A stretch of DNA of 33,443 bases from an uncultured Bacteroidales bacterium (GCA_900546395.1 URDD01000021.1:1-33443), one strand, 5' to 3'. Counted from the first letter of the stretch, positions 24,863-33,388 are shown. The notes: generated by a model from the sequence alone, not told the origin. Made by a program: numbers and translations.

Positions 24863-25210
24863 TTACCTCAAGACAATACCTTTAACAAAGACCTTTTTCC
24901 CGGGATCCCTTACAAACAATTCGTCATTCAAAAGAAATTCATTAATATTCCTTAGAATGATATCCTGCTGGAAATAAAGCCTGTTTCTCACAACCGAAGA
25001 ACTTATGGCACAATACAGTACATTGTTTTTCAAGTATCTGTCAACAGTATATGCCGCAGCCCCGGACACCTCGTCCCAGGCAGCAAAAATCCGCTGCCTG
25101 TTCAGTCCTGCCGTCAGTTTCATTTCCTTTATATAAATGGAAATGAGTTCGTCCATGGAGCAGGCATCTTTACGCGAAAGCCTGCTTTTCAGTTCATTCT
25201 GCCTCCTCAT
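24863..25210 (-). CDS. DUF721 (DciA-like) protein
   Basis: A 115-residue basic protein of the DUF721 family. The pattern is the family's: a helical N-terminus, IFAAWDEVSGAAAYTVDRY, then KNNVLYCAISSSVVRNRLYFQQDIIL. Some members, named DciA, assist loading of the replicative helicase; in Bacteroidota this short form sits directly after recF, supporting a replication or repair role. It begins 13 bases after the recF stop and is cotranscribed with it. Confidence 0.85.
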   Translation of the reverse strand: MRRQNELKSRLSRKDACSMDELISIYIKEMKLTAGLNRQRIFAAWDEVSGAAAYTVDRYLKNNVLYCAISSSVVRNRLYFQQDIILRNINEFLLNDELFVRDPGKKVFVKGIVLR

Positions 25211-25223
25211 TGCTATCTAAAAA

Positions 25224-26336
25224 TCAAAGACTGCTTCCCCCGCATAAGGCGAATTCTCCAGATACAGTTTCAAAATATGCCCTGTCTTCTGTAAGCCTGT
25301 CCACAATACCGGCCATACGCACCTTGTTGCTGTCAGTTATGAAAATCTGGCCAAAATCATTGCTGGAAACCATTTCAAGCAAATTTGAAATCCTGTTCAT
25401 ATCAAGTTTGTCAAAGACATCGTCCAAAAGAAGAACCGGAGCAAAACCGCAACTCTTTTTCATAATTTCATATTGAGCGAATTTCAGTGAGACCAGAAAA
25501 GACTTCTGTTGTCCCTGGGAGCCGCATCTGCGTATTGGCCAGCCATTCATTGAAAACTCAAAATCATCTCTCTGCAGACCTGTCGTAGTATATTTCAATG
25601 CGCGGTCTTTTTCAAATGAAGCAGCCAAAAGATCTTCAAGATTCCCTTTTTCCATATCTGACTTATATGTCACTGAAACTTGTTCTGATCCTCCAGACAA
25701 TATATTGTAATATTCTGCCACAGCAGGCTGGATATCTTCAGCAAACTTTTTCCTTATCTTATACACCGGCTCCGCATAAGACTGCATTCTTGCATCAAAT
25801 ACAGACAGCAAGTCCTTGTCCAACATCTGTTCTTTCAGCATCTTGTTTCTCTGCTGGAGCAGTCTGTTATACTGCTGAAGCGCAGCAAGATACTCTCTGT
25901 CAATCTGAGAAAGTACTGAATTCACAAATTTGCGTCTTCCTTCTCCGGACTCGCTTACCAAAGCGATATCCTCCGGTGAAACCATGACTACAGGAAGCAC
26001 TCCTATATGTGAGGAGATTTTCGGGTAAAGCTTGTCATCACGCCTTACTTTTTTCTCTCCGGAAGCGTCCACCTGTATGGAGAACTTACTCTGCAACGAG
26101 TTTTGCATACGGTAAGTTCCGCACATTAAAAAGGATGTCGTCCCATATCGGAAATTAAACTTGTCAGACGAAGAAAAGGCACTCTTTGTCATTGACAGAT
26201 AATATATTGCGTCCAGAAGATTAGTTTTGCCTTCACCGTTATTCCCTGAAATACAATTCAAATTTGGTGAAAAGGCCAGTTCCTGGAACTTGATGTTCCT
26301 GAAGTCGGCCACAGTTATTTTTTCCAAAAAAGGCAT
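25224..26336 (-). CDS. recF: DNA replication and repair protein RecF
   Basis: A 370-residue SMC-like ATPase that helps load RecA at single-strand gaps through RecOR. The Walker A motif GNNGEGKT is at 31-38, the signature region GSQGQQKSFLVSLKFAQ and Walker B VLLLDDVFDKLD are in the C-terminal part, and the N-terminus FLEKITVADFRNIK is typical. The length is normal. It is probably the first gene of a recF-DUF721-pdxB(-DUF4301) transcript, with a -7 box at 26427-26434. Confidence 0.96.
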   Translation of the reverse strand: MPFLEKITVADFRNIKFQELAFSPNLNCISGNNGEGKTNLLDAIYYLSMTKSAFSSSDKFNFRYGTTSFLMCGTYRMQNSLQSKFSIQVDASGEKKVRRDDKLYPKISSHIGVLPVVMVSPEDIALVSESGEGRRKFVNSVLSQIDREYLAALQQYNRLLQQRNKMLKEQMLDKDLLSVFDARMQSYAEPVYKIRKKFAEDIQPAVAEYYNILSGGSEQVSVTYKSDMEKGNLEDLLAASFEKDRALKYTTTGLQRDDFEFSMNGWPIRRCGSQGQQKSFLVSLKFAQYEIMKKSCGFAPVLLLDDVFDKLDMNRISNLLEMVSSNDFGQIFITDSNKVRMAGIVDRLTEDRAYFETVSGEFALCGGSSL

Positions 26337-26426
26337 ACAGTAACTTAAATTGTTTCGCTATATATACTCATAAGAAACTTCAGATTCAAAAGCTGATATA
26401 TCTTACATTCCGTAACAGAGCTGATG

Positions 26427-26476
26427 CAAAGATACTGAATTATAATTGTTGTTTTATACAAAATTTTATAAATTTG
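26427..26476. promoter_or_regulatory. Back-to-back promoters for recF and the TPR gene
   Basis: On the minus strand, TATCTTTG at 26427-26434 is an exact -7 match for recF. On the plus strand, TTG at 26446-26448 or 26449-26451 plus TAAATTTG at 26469-26476 forms a good -33/-7 pair for the TPR-yebC operon, 35 bases before its ATG. The rest of the 174-base gap is plain AT-rich sequence. Confidence 0.6.
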
Positions 26477-26510
26477 CCGCTCATTTCGGAAAACAATAAA
26501 AATAAATAAG

Positions 26511-27179
26511 ATGACTAAAGAAATCAAAAACGAAAATGCTGAGGCAGTTGTCGAGGCTGTTTCCAAGACAGAAATCTTCTTCAGAGAAAACAGAAAGCTT
26601 CTCCTGACTATTCTTGCAGTACTTGTCATTGCCGGAGCAGGGTTTTTCCTTTACCACAAGTTCGTATATGAAGTACAAAGGGCTGAGGCGATGGAGCAGA
26701 TGTACCCTGCTGAAGAGAACTTCCGCAACCAGGAATTCGAACTTGCACTTAACGGCGACGGAAACGTACTCGGATTCTCACAGATCATCAGCGAGTATGG
26801 CAGTAAGGCTGGAAAGGCTGTCTATTTCTATGCCGGAGTATGTGAACTTCAGCTTGGCAATTACGAGCAGGCTATAAAGTATTTGAACTCATACAACGGA
26901 AAAGACGCCATACTGAAAGCACGTGCTACTGCATGTATCGGAGATGCTTATGTAGGTCTTGAGGATTATGGCAAAGCTCTCGGCTATTTCGAAAAGGCAG
27001 CATCCACTATAGACAATATGTATGCTGCAGGTTACCTTCTTAAAGCAGGTGTAGTATGCGAAAAACTCGGACAGAATGAGAAGGCAATTACTTTCTACAA
27101 GAAAATCAAAGAGCAGTATCCGCAGTCAATGGAAGGATACAGCATCGACAAATATATTTCAAGAATAGAAGCTGAATAG
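26511..27179 (+). CDS. Membrane-anchored tetratricopeptide protein (YfgM-like)
   Basis: A 222-residue protein with a short charged cytoplasmic N-terminus, one membrane helix at about residues 31-48 (LLTILAVLVIAGAGFFLY), and a C-terminal domain of tetratricopeptide repeats: AVYFYAGVCELQLGNYEQAIKYL, ARATACIGDAYVGLEDYGKALGYF, GYLLKAGVVCEKLGQNEKAITFY. The layout resembles YfgM/YbgF-like envelope TPR proteins that assist protein traffic outside the membrane; the specific partner is unknown. It lies two bases upstream of yebC and shares its promoter. Confidence 0.85.
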   Translation: MTKEIKNENAEAVVEAVSKTEIFFRENRKLLLTILAVLVIAGAGFFLYHKFVYEVQRAEAMEQMYPAEENFRNQEFELALNGDGNVLGFSQIISEYGSKAGKAVYFYAGVCELQLGNYEQAIKYLNSYNGKDAILKARATACIGDAYVGLEDYGKALGYFEKAASTIDNMYAAGYLLKAGVVCEKLGQNEKAITFYKKIKEQYPQSMEGYSIDKYISRIEAE

Positions 27180-27181
27180 TT

Positions 27182-27925
27182 ATGGGAAGAGCATTTGAGT
27201 TCAGAAAGGAAAGAAAGTTCAAGCGTTGGGGTCACATGGCCCGTACTTTCACAAAAATCGGAAAAGAAATCACAATAGCTGTAAAGCAGGGAGGTCCTGA
27301 TGTTACAGGAAACCCTAGGCTCAGAGCTCTGATCCAGACTGCTCGCAGCGAAAACATGCCGAAAGACAATATCGAACGTGCAATAAAGAGAGCCAGCGAC
27401 AAGGACCAAAGCGACTACAAAGAGATTGTTCTCGAAGGTTACGGTCCTCATGGAGTTGCTTTTCTTGTAGAGGCAGCAACAGACAATAACAACCGTACAG
27501 TTGCTAATGTCCGTTCATATTTCACAAAGAGCGGGGGATCTCTCGGAACATCAGGAAGTGTTGACTACATGTTTGACCACAAGTGCTACTTCAGAATGAA
27601 GAGCGAAAAGCCTGTTGACATCGAGGAACTCGAGCTTGAACTCATCGACTACGGTGCAGATGAAGTTTTCGAAGAAGAGGATGAAGACGGAAACAAGGAA
27701 ATAAACATCTACGGAGAATATACCGCTTTCAACAACATCCAGAAATTCATCGAGGAACAGGGATACGAATTGGTTTCTGCAGAATTTACAAGAATTCCTA
27801 ATGTTGATCTCAAGGATATTGCGGCAGAAGATCGTATTGAGCTGGACAAACTTGTAGAAAGACTTGAGGAAGATGATGATGTTCAGAATGTATATCACAC
27901 AATGAAACCGGCTGATGAGGAATAA
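27182..27925 (+). CDS. yebC: YebC/PmpR-family regulator
   Basis: A 247-residue member of the YebC/PmpR (TACO1) family. The opening MGRAFEFRKERKFKRWGHMARTF is a variant of the usual GHSKW start, then TKIGKEITIAVKQGG, NPRLRALIQTAR and NMPKDNIERAIKR are conserved family blocks. The C-terminus is acidic. YebC proteins were long called transcriptional regulators; work on homologues also links them to relief of ribosome stalling at proline-rich motifs. The function here is inferred from the family only. It starts two bases after the TPR gene and ends in a strong hairpin at 27947-27976. Confidence 0.94.
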   Translation: MGRAFEFRKERKFKRWGHMARTFTKIGKEITIAVKQGGPDVTGNPRLRALIQTARSENMPKDNIERAIKRASDKDQSDYKEIVLEGYGPHGVAFLVEAATDNNNRTVANVRSYFTKSGGSLGTSGSVDYMFDHKCYFRMKSEKPVDIEELELELIDYGADEVFEEEDEDGNKEINIYGEYTAFNNIQKFIEEQGYELVSAEFTRIPNVDLKDIAAEDRIELDKLVERLEEDDDVQNVYHTMKPADEE

Positions 27926-27946
27926 TTTTCCGCAGGATGCAGTTTA

Positions 27947-27976
27947 AAAATAGCCGACCCGCGGGTCGGCTATTTT
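27947..27976. terminator. Perfect palindromic terminator after yebC
   Basis: AAAATAGCCGACCC (27947-27960) and GGGTCGGCTATTTT (27963-27976) are exact complements around a GC centre, with A and T tracts at both ends. It can act on both strands, so it may also end the minus-strand oxyR transcript, which stops at 28039. Confidence 0.88.
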
Positions 27977-28038
27977 CATATTACCACCATACGGCTCCAT
28001 ACATCAAGAAGCTGCAGACAAAACCTCCGGCTGCCCTG

Positions 28039-28962
28039 CTATAGTCTGATTCTAAAGTGCTTTATTCTCGGATCAAGCATATTCTCCGGAACGATTGTTT
28101 TTATTATATCGGAAATGATATTGAGAAAACGCTCTCTGACATAATCCTTCCTTATAACCAGTGAAATTTCCCTCTCAGGCTCAGGCAATCCGATTTTACG
28201 CACATTCTTCTTTCTAATGTCAGACAGGTACGCCAAATGCATCTGCGGAATTATAGTATGTCCCCCATTTACATCCAGAACACGGAGCAGTGTATCTATA
28301 CTGCCTGATTCATAAACTGCAGAGTGCTTCCTGGCAAGTTCGCAGAATCCCTCTATCTGATTTCTGAAACAGTGCCCCTCCTGAAGCACCCAAAGATTAT
28401 CCCCTGGAAGTAAATTCGGCTCAAGCGTATCATACTCGTACAATGGATCCCCTGGTGTAACATAGGCATAAAATTTTTCATGATATAGAGGTATTTCAAG
28501 TAATTCGGTATCATACAGAGGGGTAGCAAGGATACCCATATCCAGTTCAGCCTTTTTCAATGCATCGGTTATAGCCTCTGTCTTTGATTCGGAAAAACAG
28601 ATTGCAAGTCCAGGATATTCTTTAAGCCTGCTTACCATTCCGGGCAGTATATATGGCGAAACTGTCGGTATAATTCCCATATTGATTTTTCCTGTTACCA
28701 TCCCACGTTCTTCTGCAGTAATCTCGGAAAGCTGCTCAGCATTGAAAAGAACAATCCTGGCCTTTTCGATTATCCTCTCCCCTATTTCTGTCGGCTTCAC
28801 CGGGTGTGACTTTCTATCAAATATTACTACATCCAATTCATTTTCAAGCACTTTTACCATACTACTCAATGTAGATTGGGTCACACCGCAAGCTTCTGCT
28901 GCACGAATGAAGTGTCTATGCTCGTCAATGGCGACAATATATTGTAGCTGCTGTAAGGTCAT
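28039..28962 (-). CDS. oxyR: Hydrogen peroxide-sensing LysR regulator OxyR
   Basis: A 307-residue LysR-family regulator. The frame opens 24 codons earlier, but homology starts at MTLQQLQYIVAIDEHRHF, so the ATG at 28962 is used. The N-terminal HTH contains RAAEACGVTQSTLSSMVKVLE. The redox pair is conserved: Cys198 and Cys207 in EGHCFRNQIEGFCEL, matching Cys199 and Cys208 of E. coli OxyR in position and context, so disulfide sensing of peroxide is expected. It diverges from the thioredoxin gene. A 17-base palindrome at 28974-28990 lies just upstream and may serve autoregulation. Confidence 0.93.
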   Translation of the reverse strand: MTLQQLQYIVAIDEHRHFIRAAEACGVTQSTLSSMVKVLENELDVVIFDRKSHPVKPTEIGERIIEKARIVLFNAEQLSEITAEERGMVTGKINMGIIPTVSPYILPGMVSRLKEYPGLAICFSESKTEAITDALKKAELDMGILATPLYDTELLEIPLYHEKFYAYVTPGDPLYEYDTLEPNLLPGDNLWVLQEGHCFRNQIEGFCELARKHSAVYESGSIDTLLRVLDVNGGHTIIPQMHLAYLSDIRKKNVRKIGLPEPEREISLVIRKDYVRERFLNIISDIIKTIVPENMLDPRIKHFRIRL

Positions 28963-28973
28963 TATCGTATTAT

Positions 28974-29041
28974 TATTGAGTTTATCAATACAAATATAGA
29001 AAATATCTGTTTGATAAATACATTTCCCTACCATATCTTTG
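28974..29041. promoter_or_regulatory. oxyR/thioredoxin divergent promoter with operator-like repeats
   Basis: oxyR -7 box: TATATTTG on the minus strand (28991-28998). Thioredoxin promoter: TTTG at 29010-29013, 20-base spacer, TATCTTTG at 29034-29041, a full Bacteroidota consensus. TATTGA-GTTTA-TCAATA (28974-28990) lies just downstream of the oxyR -7 box. In addition, TTTATCAA (28981-28988) and TTGATAAA (29011-29018) form a separated inverted repeat that touches both promoters. OxyR binding here is inference. Confidence 0.65.
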
Positions 29042-29112
29042 CTGTGTAAACAAAAACAAAGTATAACAATACAGCGTCATGACCATGTCAATACGCATAA
29101 AACAATAAAAAT

Positions 29113-29475
29113 ATGGGAGCTATACATTTGACAAAAAGCGAATTTCTTAAAAAGATAGCAGATTTCGAGAACAATCCTTCAGAATGGATATTCCTAGGAG
29201 ACAAACCTGCAATAGTAGATTTCTACGCAGACTGGTGCGGTCCCTGCAAAATGGTCAGTCCTATCCTTGACGAACTTGCTGACGAATATAAAGACAAAGT
29301 AAATATATATAAGGTCAATACTGAAAAAGAACAGGAACTTGCAGCTGCATTCGGAATACGTTCAATACCTTCGATTCTTTTCATACCGAAAAACGGACAA
29401 CCCCAAATGGCACAAGGTGCAATGCCTAAGACAACTTTTGTGCAAGCGATAAAGGAAGTCCTTTCAGTAAAATGA
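29113..29475 (+). CDS. trxA: Thioredoxin
   Basis: A 120-residue thioredoxin-fold disulfide reductase. The active site WCGPC has Cys42 and Cys45, and the cis-proline is in RSIPSILF. There is no signal peptide, so it acts in the cytosol as a disulfide reductant. A slightly extended N-terminus precedes the fold. It diverges from oxyR and has a consensus promoter next to OxyR-like repeats, suggesting peroxide control. It ends in a strong terminator at 29487-29520 and stands alone. Bacteroidota carry several thioredoxins, so the symbol is indicative. Confidence 0.92.
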   Translation: MGAIHLTKSEFLKKIADFENNPSEWIFLGDKPAIVDFYADWCGPCKMVSPILDELADEYKDKVNIYKVNTEKEQELAAAFGIRSIPSILFIPKNGQPQMAQGAMPKTTFVQAIKEVLSVK

Positions 29476-29486
29476 CAAACCTCCAG

Positions 29487-29520
29487 CCTCAGAATTCCCA
29501 TCGGATTCTGAGGTTTTTTT
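29487..29520 (+). terminator. Terminator after the thioredoxin gene
   Basis: CCTCAGAAT (29487-29495) pairs exactly with ATTCTGAGG (29505-29513) around a nine-base loop, followed by seven Ts. It is a standard intrinsic terminator. Confidence 0.92.
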
Positions 29521-29562
29521 ACAATAATGCTCATTTTTAAATAATTTCTGAAAAAAAGCATT

Positions 29563-29570
29563 TATATTTG
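29563..29570 (+). promoter_or_regulatory. Candidate -7 box for the decarboxylase operon
   Basis: TATATTTG matches TAnnTTTG, 59 bases upstream of the mmdA ATG. A weak -33 candidate (TTTCTG, 29545-29550) is seen. Confidence 0.45.
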
Positions 29571-29629
29571 CACATTTGGCAATAATTGTAGCCAAACTGG
29601 AACTTGAATAAACAGATAAAACATTTATT

Positions 29630-31192
29630 ATGAGCATCCAACAGGAAAAAATCAAAGAATTGGTTGAGCGTAGAGCCAAAGCCCGCATGGGTGGCGGTCA
29701 GAAAAGGATTGACGCCCAGCACGCAAAAGGAAAATTTACGGCACGCGAAAGAATCGCCATGCTCCTTGATGAAGGAAGTTTTGAAGAATATGATATGTTC
29801 GTACAGCACCGTTGTACAAATTTCGGTATGGAAAAGACCAAATTTGATGGTGACGGAGTCGTAACCGGACAGGGTACAATAGACGGAAGACTTGTATATG
29901 TATTTGCACAGGACTTCACAGTTTCAGGAGGTTCTCTTTCCGAAACGATGGCCCAGAAAATATGCAAAGTTATGGACATGGCTGTAAAAAACGGAGCCCC
30001 TTGCATCGGTCTCAATGACTCAGGCGGAGCCAGAATACAGGAAGGAATATGCGCACTTGCAGGTTTCGGAGAAATTTTCCAGAGAAACATCATGGCTTCC
30101 GGAGTTGTACCTCAGATTTCAGGTATTTTCGGACCTTGCGCCGGTGGTGCAGTATACTCCCCTGCCCTTACCGACTTCAACATTATGATCAAGGATACAT
30201 CTTATATGTTCCTTACCGGACCAGGAGTTGTCAAGACTGTAACAGGAGAAGTGGTTACACAGGAAGAGCTCGGCGGCGCAAGTGTACACTCTACCAAGAG
30301 CGGAGTCGCTCATTTTGCCGCAGAAAACGAAACAGAAGGTATTCAGATTATAAAGGATATCCTCAGCTTTATTCCACAGAATAATATGGAAGAAGCTCCG
30401 ATAGTGCCTACCAGTGACCCTATATCAAGAGTGGAAGACCTTCTCAATGACATCATCCCGGACAGCCCTAACAAACCTTACGATATGTATAAGGTTATAG
30501 GAAGCATTGTGGATGACGGTAAATTCCTTGAAATACACAAGAGCTACGCAAAGAACATCATTATCGGCTTTGCACACATGAACGGCAGATCAGTAGGTAT
30601 AGTTGCAAACCAGCCTAAGATACTTGCAGGAGTACTGGATATCAACGCCTCACGCAAGGCTGCACGCTTCGTACGTTTCTGCGATGCCTTTAATATTCCT
30701 CTTGTAACGCTCGTGGACGTACCGGGATTCCTCTGCGGAACCCAGCAGGAGTACGGCGGAATTATTGTTCATGGTGCAAAACTCCTTTATGCATACGGGG
30801 AAGCTACTGTTCCAAAAGTAACAGTTACTCTCAGAAAATCTTACGGAGGATCACATATCGTAATGAGTTGCAAACAGTTGCGCGGAGACATCAACTATGC
30901 TTGGCCATCAGCAAATATCGCTGTAATGGGAGCGGAAGGTGCAGTAGAAATCCTCTACTCAAAAGATATCAAGGCTATGGAAGACCCTGCCGAAAAGGCT
31001 CGTGTGGCAGAAGAGAAGAAAAAAGAGTATAACGATCTTTTCTGCAACCCTTATCAGGCGGCAAGTTACGGATACATCGACGATGTAATTGAACCAAGGA
31101 ACACAAGATTCCGTGTCATCAGGGCTCTCGAGCAGTTGGCCAACAAGAAGGTTGTGAATCCTGCCAAGAAGCACGACAACCTTCCTCTGTAA
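29630..31192 (+). CDS. mmdA: Methylmalonyl-CoA decarboxylase alpha subunit (carboxyltransferase)
   Basis: A 520-residue acyl-CoA carboxyltransferase. It starts KIKELVERRAKARMGGG and has the two crotonase-like halves of the family: GGSLSETMAQKICKVMDMA and LNDSGGARIQEGI in the N-terminal half, VTLVDVPGFLCGTQQEYGGIIVHGAKLLYAYGEATVPKVTV in the C-terminal half. It moves the carboxyl group from methylmalonyl-CoA to biotin. The same fold serves propionyl-CoA carboxylase beta; the downstream OadG-like, biotin-carrier and sodium-pump beta genes decide for the decarboxylase. It is the first gene of the operon, with its promoter box at 29563-29570. Confidence 0.93.
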   Translation: MSIQQEKIKELVERRAKARMGGGQKRIDAQHAKGKFTARERIAMLLDEGSFEEYDMFVQHRCTNFGMEKTKFDGDGVVTGQGTIDGRLVYVFAQDFTVSGGSLSETMAQKICKVMDMAVKNGAPCIGLNDSGGARIQEGICALAGFGEIFQRNIMASGVVPQISGIFGPCAGGAVYSPALTDFNIMIKDTSYMFLTGPGVVKTVTGEVVTQEELGGASVHSTKSGVAHFAAENETEGIQIIKDILSFIPQNNMEEAPIVPTSDPISRVEDLLNDIIPDSPNKPYDMYKVIGSIVDDGKFLEIHKSYAKNIIIGFAHMNGRSVGIVANQPKILAGVLDINASRKAARFVRFCDAFNIPLVTLVDVPGFLCGTQQEYGGIIVHGAKLLYAYGEATVPKVTVTLRKSYGGSHIVMSCKQLRGDINYAWPSANIAVMGAEGAVEILYSKDIKAMEDPAEKARVAEEKKKEYNDLFCNPYQAASYGYIDDVIEPRNTRFRVIRALEQLANKKVVNPAKKHDNLPL

Positions 31193-31224
31193 TCCACTGT
31201 ATAACTGAAAGAATTTTCATAACG

Positions 31225-31713
31225 ATGAGAAACAAACTTAAATATATATCTGCATCTGCCGCTCTGCTGCTTGCGAGTCTGAGTCTGTCAGCCCAGCACA
31301 GTGAGGTTGTTGCAGAAAAAAGCCGCATTATGGCAGAAAGAGACCCTTACGGCTTCATAATGCTCATCACTTGTGCAGGAGTGGTGTTTGTTGCACTTAT
31401 ACTCCTTTACATAATATACAAGTATATGGGCAAGTTCCACACACGCAAATCTGCCGAGAGACCTGCTTCTGCAGCACCGATAGCGGAGAAGGCTGGAAAA
31501 GACGGGCTTACTCCAGAAACTGCACTTGCAATAGCTATGGCTCTGGATAAAGAATGCGGTGGAGAGACCAAGGCTGCAATTGCAATGGCCCTGCACCAGT
31601 ATTTCAACGATACTGTTCACGACCAGGAAAGTTTCGTGCTTACTATCAAGCCGACATTCAGCCAATGGGCATCAAGATATTCTACACTGAGGCAGCTGCC
31701 CGAAAGGAAATAA
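31225..31713 (+). CDS. OadG/MmdD-like small membrane subunit of the sodium-pumping decarboxylase
   Basis: A 162-residue protein with an N-terminal signal-like helix (about residues 7-23), a membrane helix at about 43-66 (GFIMLITCAGVVFVALILLYIIYKYM) and a cytoplasmic C-terminal domain. This layout and its place directly after mmdA match the OadG-type delta/gamma subunits, which hold the carboxyltransferase and membrane parts together. Sequence conservation in this subunit is low, so the call rests mainly on topology and operon position. It begins 32 bases after mmdA and 33 bases before the biotin carrier gene. Confidence 0.82.
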   Translation: MRNKLKYISASAALLLASLSLSAQHSEVVAEKSRIMAERDPYGFIMLITCAGVVFVALILLYIIYKYMGKFHTRKSAERPASAAPIAEKAGKDGLTPETALAIAMALDKECGGETKAAIAMALHQYFNDTVHDQESFVLTIKPTFSQWASRYSTLRQLPERK

Positions 31714-31746
31714 CATTTTGAAATCAAAAAAACAAAAATAAGAATT

Positions 31747-32211
31747 ATGACACAGTACAAATTCAAGATTAACGGCAACGAGTACAATGTTGCAATCAAC
31801 TCTGTTGAAGGAAACATAGCTGACGTCACTGTAAACGGCGCTTCATACAAGGTGGAAATGGAAAATACTCCGGTAGCTCCGGCACAGCCAGCTCCAGCAG
31901 CTGCACCTGTACAGGCTGCTCCGGCACCAGTCAAAGCTGCTCCGGCACCGACTCCGGCAGCCGCTGCCGCTCCTGCACCGGCTACGCCAGCAGGAGCAGG
32001 AAAACCTGTAACTTCTCCTCTTCCAGGTGTAATCATTGAAGTCTCAGTTAAGGTAGGCGATGTGGTAAAGGCCGGACAGCAGGTAGCAGTCCTCGAAGCT
32101 ATGAAAATGGAAAATGCCATAGAAACCGCATCAGCAGGTACTGTTACAGCAATACATGTAAACAAAGGCGACTCTGTTCTTGAGGGTGCTCCTATCGTGA
32201 CTATCGCATAA
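31747..32211 (+). CDS. mmdC: Biotin carboxyl carrier subunit of methylmalonyl-CoA decarboxylase
   Basis: A 154-residue biotinyl carrier. A short N-terminal beta-domain (1 to about 40) is followed by a long flexible Ala/Pro linker (about 41-86) and the biotinyl domain, with the biotin lysine Lys120 in EAMKMEN. The linker lets the biotin swing between the carboxyltransferase and the membrane beta subunit. It has no ATP-grasp carboxylase domain, as expected for a decarboxylase. Five bases separate it from the beta subunit gene. Confidence 0.93.
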   Translation: MTQYKFKINGNEYNVAINSVEGNIADVTVNGASYKVEMENTPVAPAQPAPAAAPVQAAPAPVKAAPAPTPAAAAAPAPATPAGAGKPVTSPLPGVIIEVSVKVGDVVKAGQQVAVLEAMKMENAIETASAGTVTAIHVNKGDSVLEGAPIVTIA

Positions 32212-32216
32212 CAGAT

Positions 32217-33359
32217 ATGAACACAATAGTAGAAAGTTTACAGCAATTCTTACAATATACCGGATTTGCAAATGCGACATGGCAGCATTTTGTAATGATT
32301 GCCATCGGTATAATGTTCATATATCTTGCGATTAAGAAAGAGTGGGAGCCGCTTCTTCTGGTACCTATCGGATTCGGTATCATTATAGGCAACATTCCGT
32401 TCTTCCCTGGTCTCAGTATAGGAATCTACGAAGAAGGATCAGTTTTGAACATTCTTTACCAAGGTGTTGTAAAAGGATGGTATCCACCACTTATCTTCCT
32501 GGGTATCGGAGCTATGACTGATTTTTCTGCCCTTATTTCAAACCCGAAACTGCTCCTGATCGGAGCTGCTGCCCAAATGGGTATTTTCGGGGCATATATG
32601 CTTGCTCTGCTTACAGGCTTTGCACCTAATGAAGCAGGAGCAATAGGTATCATCGGAGGAGCTGACGGACCTACTGCTATCTTCCTTTCGTCAAGACTTG
32701 CTCCTGAACTGATGGGAGCCATTGCAGTATCAGCCTACTCTTATATGGCACTCGTACCTGTAATACAGAGGCCTATAATGCTTCTGCTTACAAACAAGAA
32801 AGAAAGAATAATCAGAATGCCTGCGCCAAGAGCCGTCAGCCAGAAAGAAAAGATTATTTTCCCTATTGTCGGCATAATAATCACGGCATTTCTTGTTCCA
32901 TCTGGCTTGCCACTTCTTGGCATGCTTTTCTTTGGAAACCTTCTCAAGGAAAGCGGGGTTACACGCAGACTTGCCGAGACTGCACGCGGTCCAATGATCG
33001 ACGTAGTTACTATACTTATCGGACTTACAGTGGGTTGCTCGACTCAGGCAGACAAATTCCTGACCGGGACATCTGTAAAGATTTTCGTACTTGGACTTCT
33101 CTCGTTTGTAATAGCAACTACCTGCGGTGTGCTTTTTGTCAAATTCATGAATCTTTTCCTTAAGCCGGGAAAGAAACTCAACCCTCTTATCGGAAATGCA
33201 GGAGTATCAGCTGTGCCTGACTCTGCACGAGTTTCCGAAGTAGTAGGAAGGGAGTTTGACAGAAACAACCATCTGCTAATGCACGCAATGGGGCCTAATG
33301 TAGCCGGAGTTATCGGTTCTGCTGTTGCAGCAGGAATCCTGCTCGGCTTCCTTGGATAA
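32217..33359 (+). CDS. mmdB: Sodium-pumping decarboxylase beta subunit
   Basis: The 380-residue integral membrane subunit (OadB/MmdB family) that releases CO2 from carboxybiotin and exports sodium ions. The hallmark GIIGGADGPTAIF at about residues 144-156 carries Asp150, the counterpart of the essential Asp203 of Klebsiella OadB. NPLIGNAGVSAVPDSARV, also family-typical, is in the C-terminal part. About nine membrane helices are visible. With mmdA, the OadG-like gene and mmdC it forms the full primary sodium pump. Between methylmalonyl-CoA and oxaloacetate as substrate, methylmalonyl-CoA is favoured by the acyl-CoA-type alpha subunit. A terminator follows 29 bases after the stop. Confidence 0.94.
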   Translation: MNTIVESLQQFLQYTGFANATWQHFVMIAIGIMFIYLAIKKEWEPLLLVPIGFGIIIGNIPFFPGLSIGIYEEGSVLNILYQGVVKGWYPPLIFLGIGAMTDFSALISNPKLLLIGAAAQMGIFGAYMLALLTGFAPNEAGAIGIIGGADGPTAIFLSSRLAPELMGAIAVSAYSYMALVPVIQRPIMLLLTNKKERIIRMPAPRAVSQKEKIIFPIVGIIITAFLVPSGLPLLGMLFFGNLLKESGVTRRLAETARGPMIDVVTILIGLTVGCSTQADKFLTGTSVKIFVLGLLSFVIATTCGVLFVKFMNLFLKPGKKLNPLIGNAGVSAVPDSARVSEVVGREFDRNNHLLMHAMGPNVAGVIGSAVAAGILLGFLG

Positions 33360-33388
33360 TATATCCAGAACATATGTCAATCTGAAGG

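Noticed and set aside
28963..29034. 24-codon N-terminal extension of oxyR
   Set aside because: It would run through the -7 box and operator palindrome, and LysR homology starts exactly at the internal Met.
29630..31192. mmdA as propionyl-CoA carboxylase beta subunit
   Set aside because: The operon supplies a sodium-pump beta subunit and a carrier without a biotin carboxylase, which fits a decarboxylase.
31617..32165. Long minus-strand frame opposite the biotin carrier gene
   Set aside because: Its Ala/Gly-rich stretch is the reverse reading of the Ala/Pro linker of mmdC, a compositional shadow.
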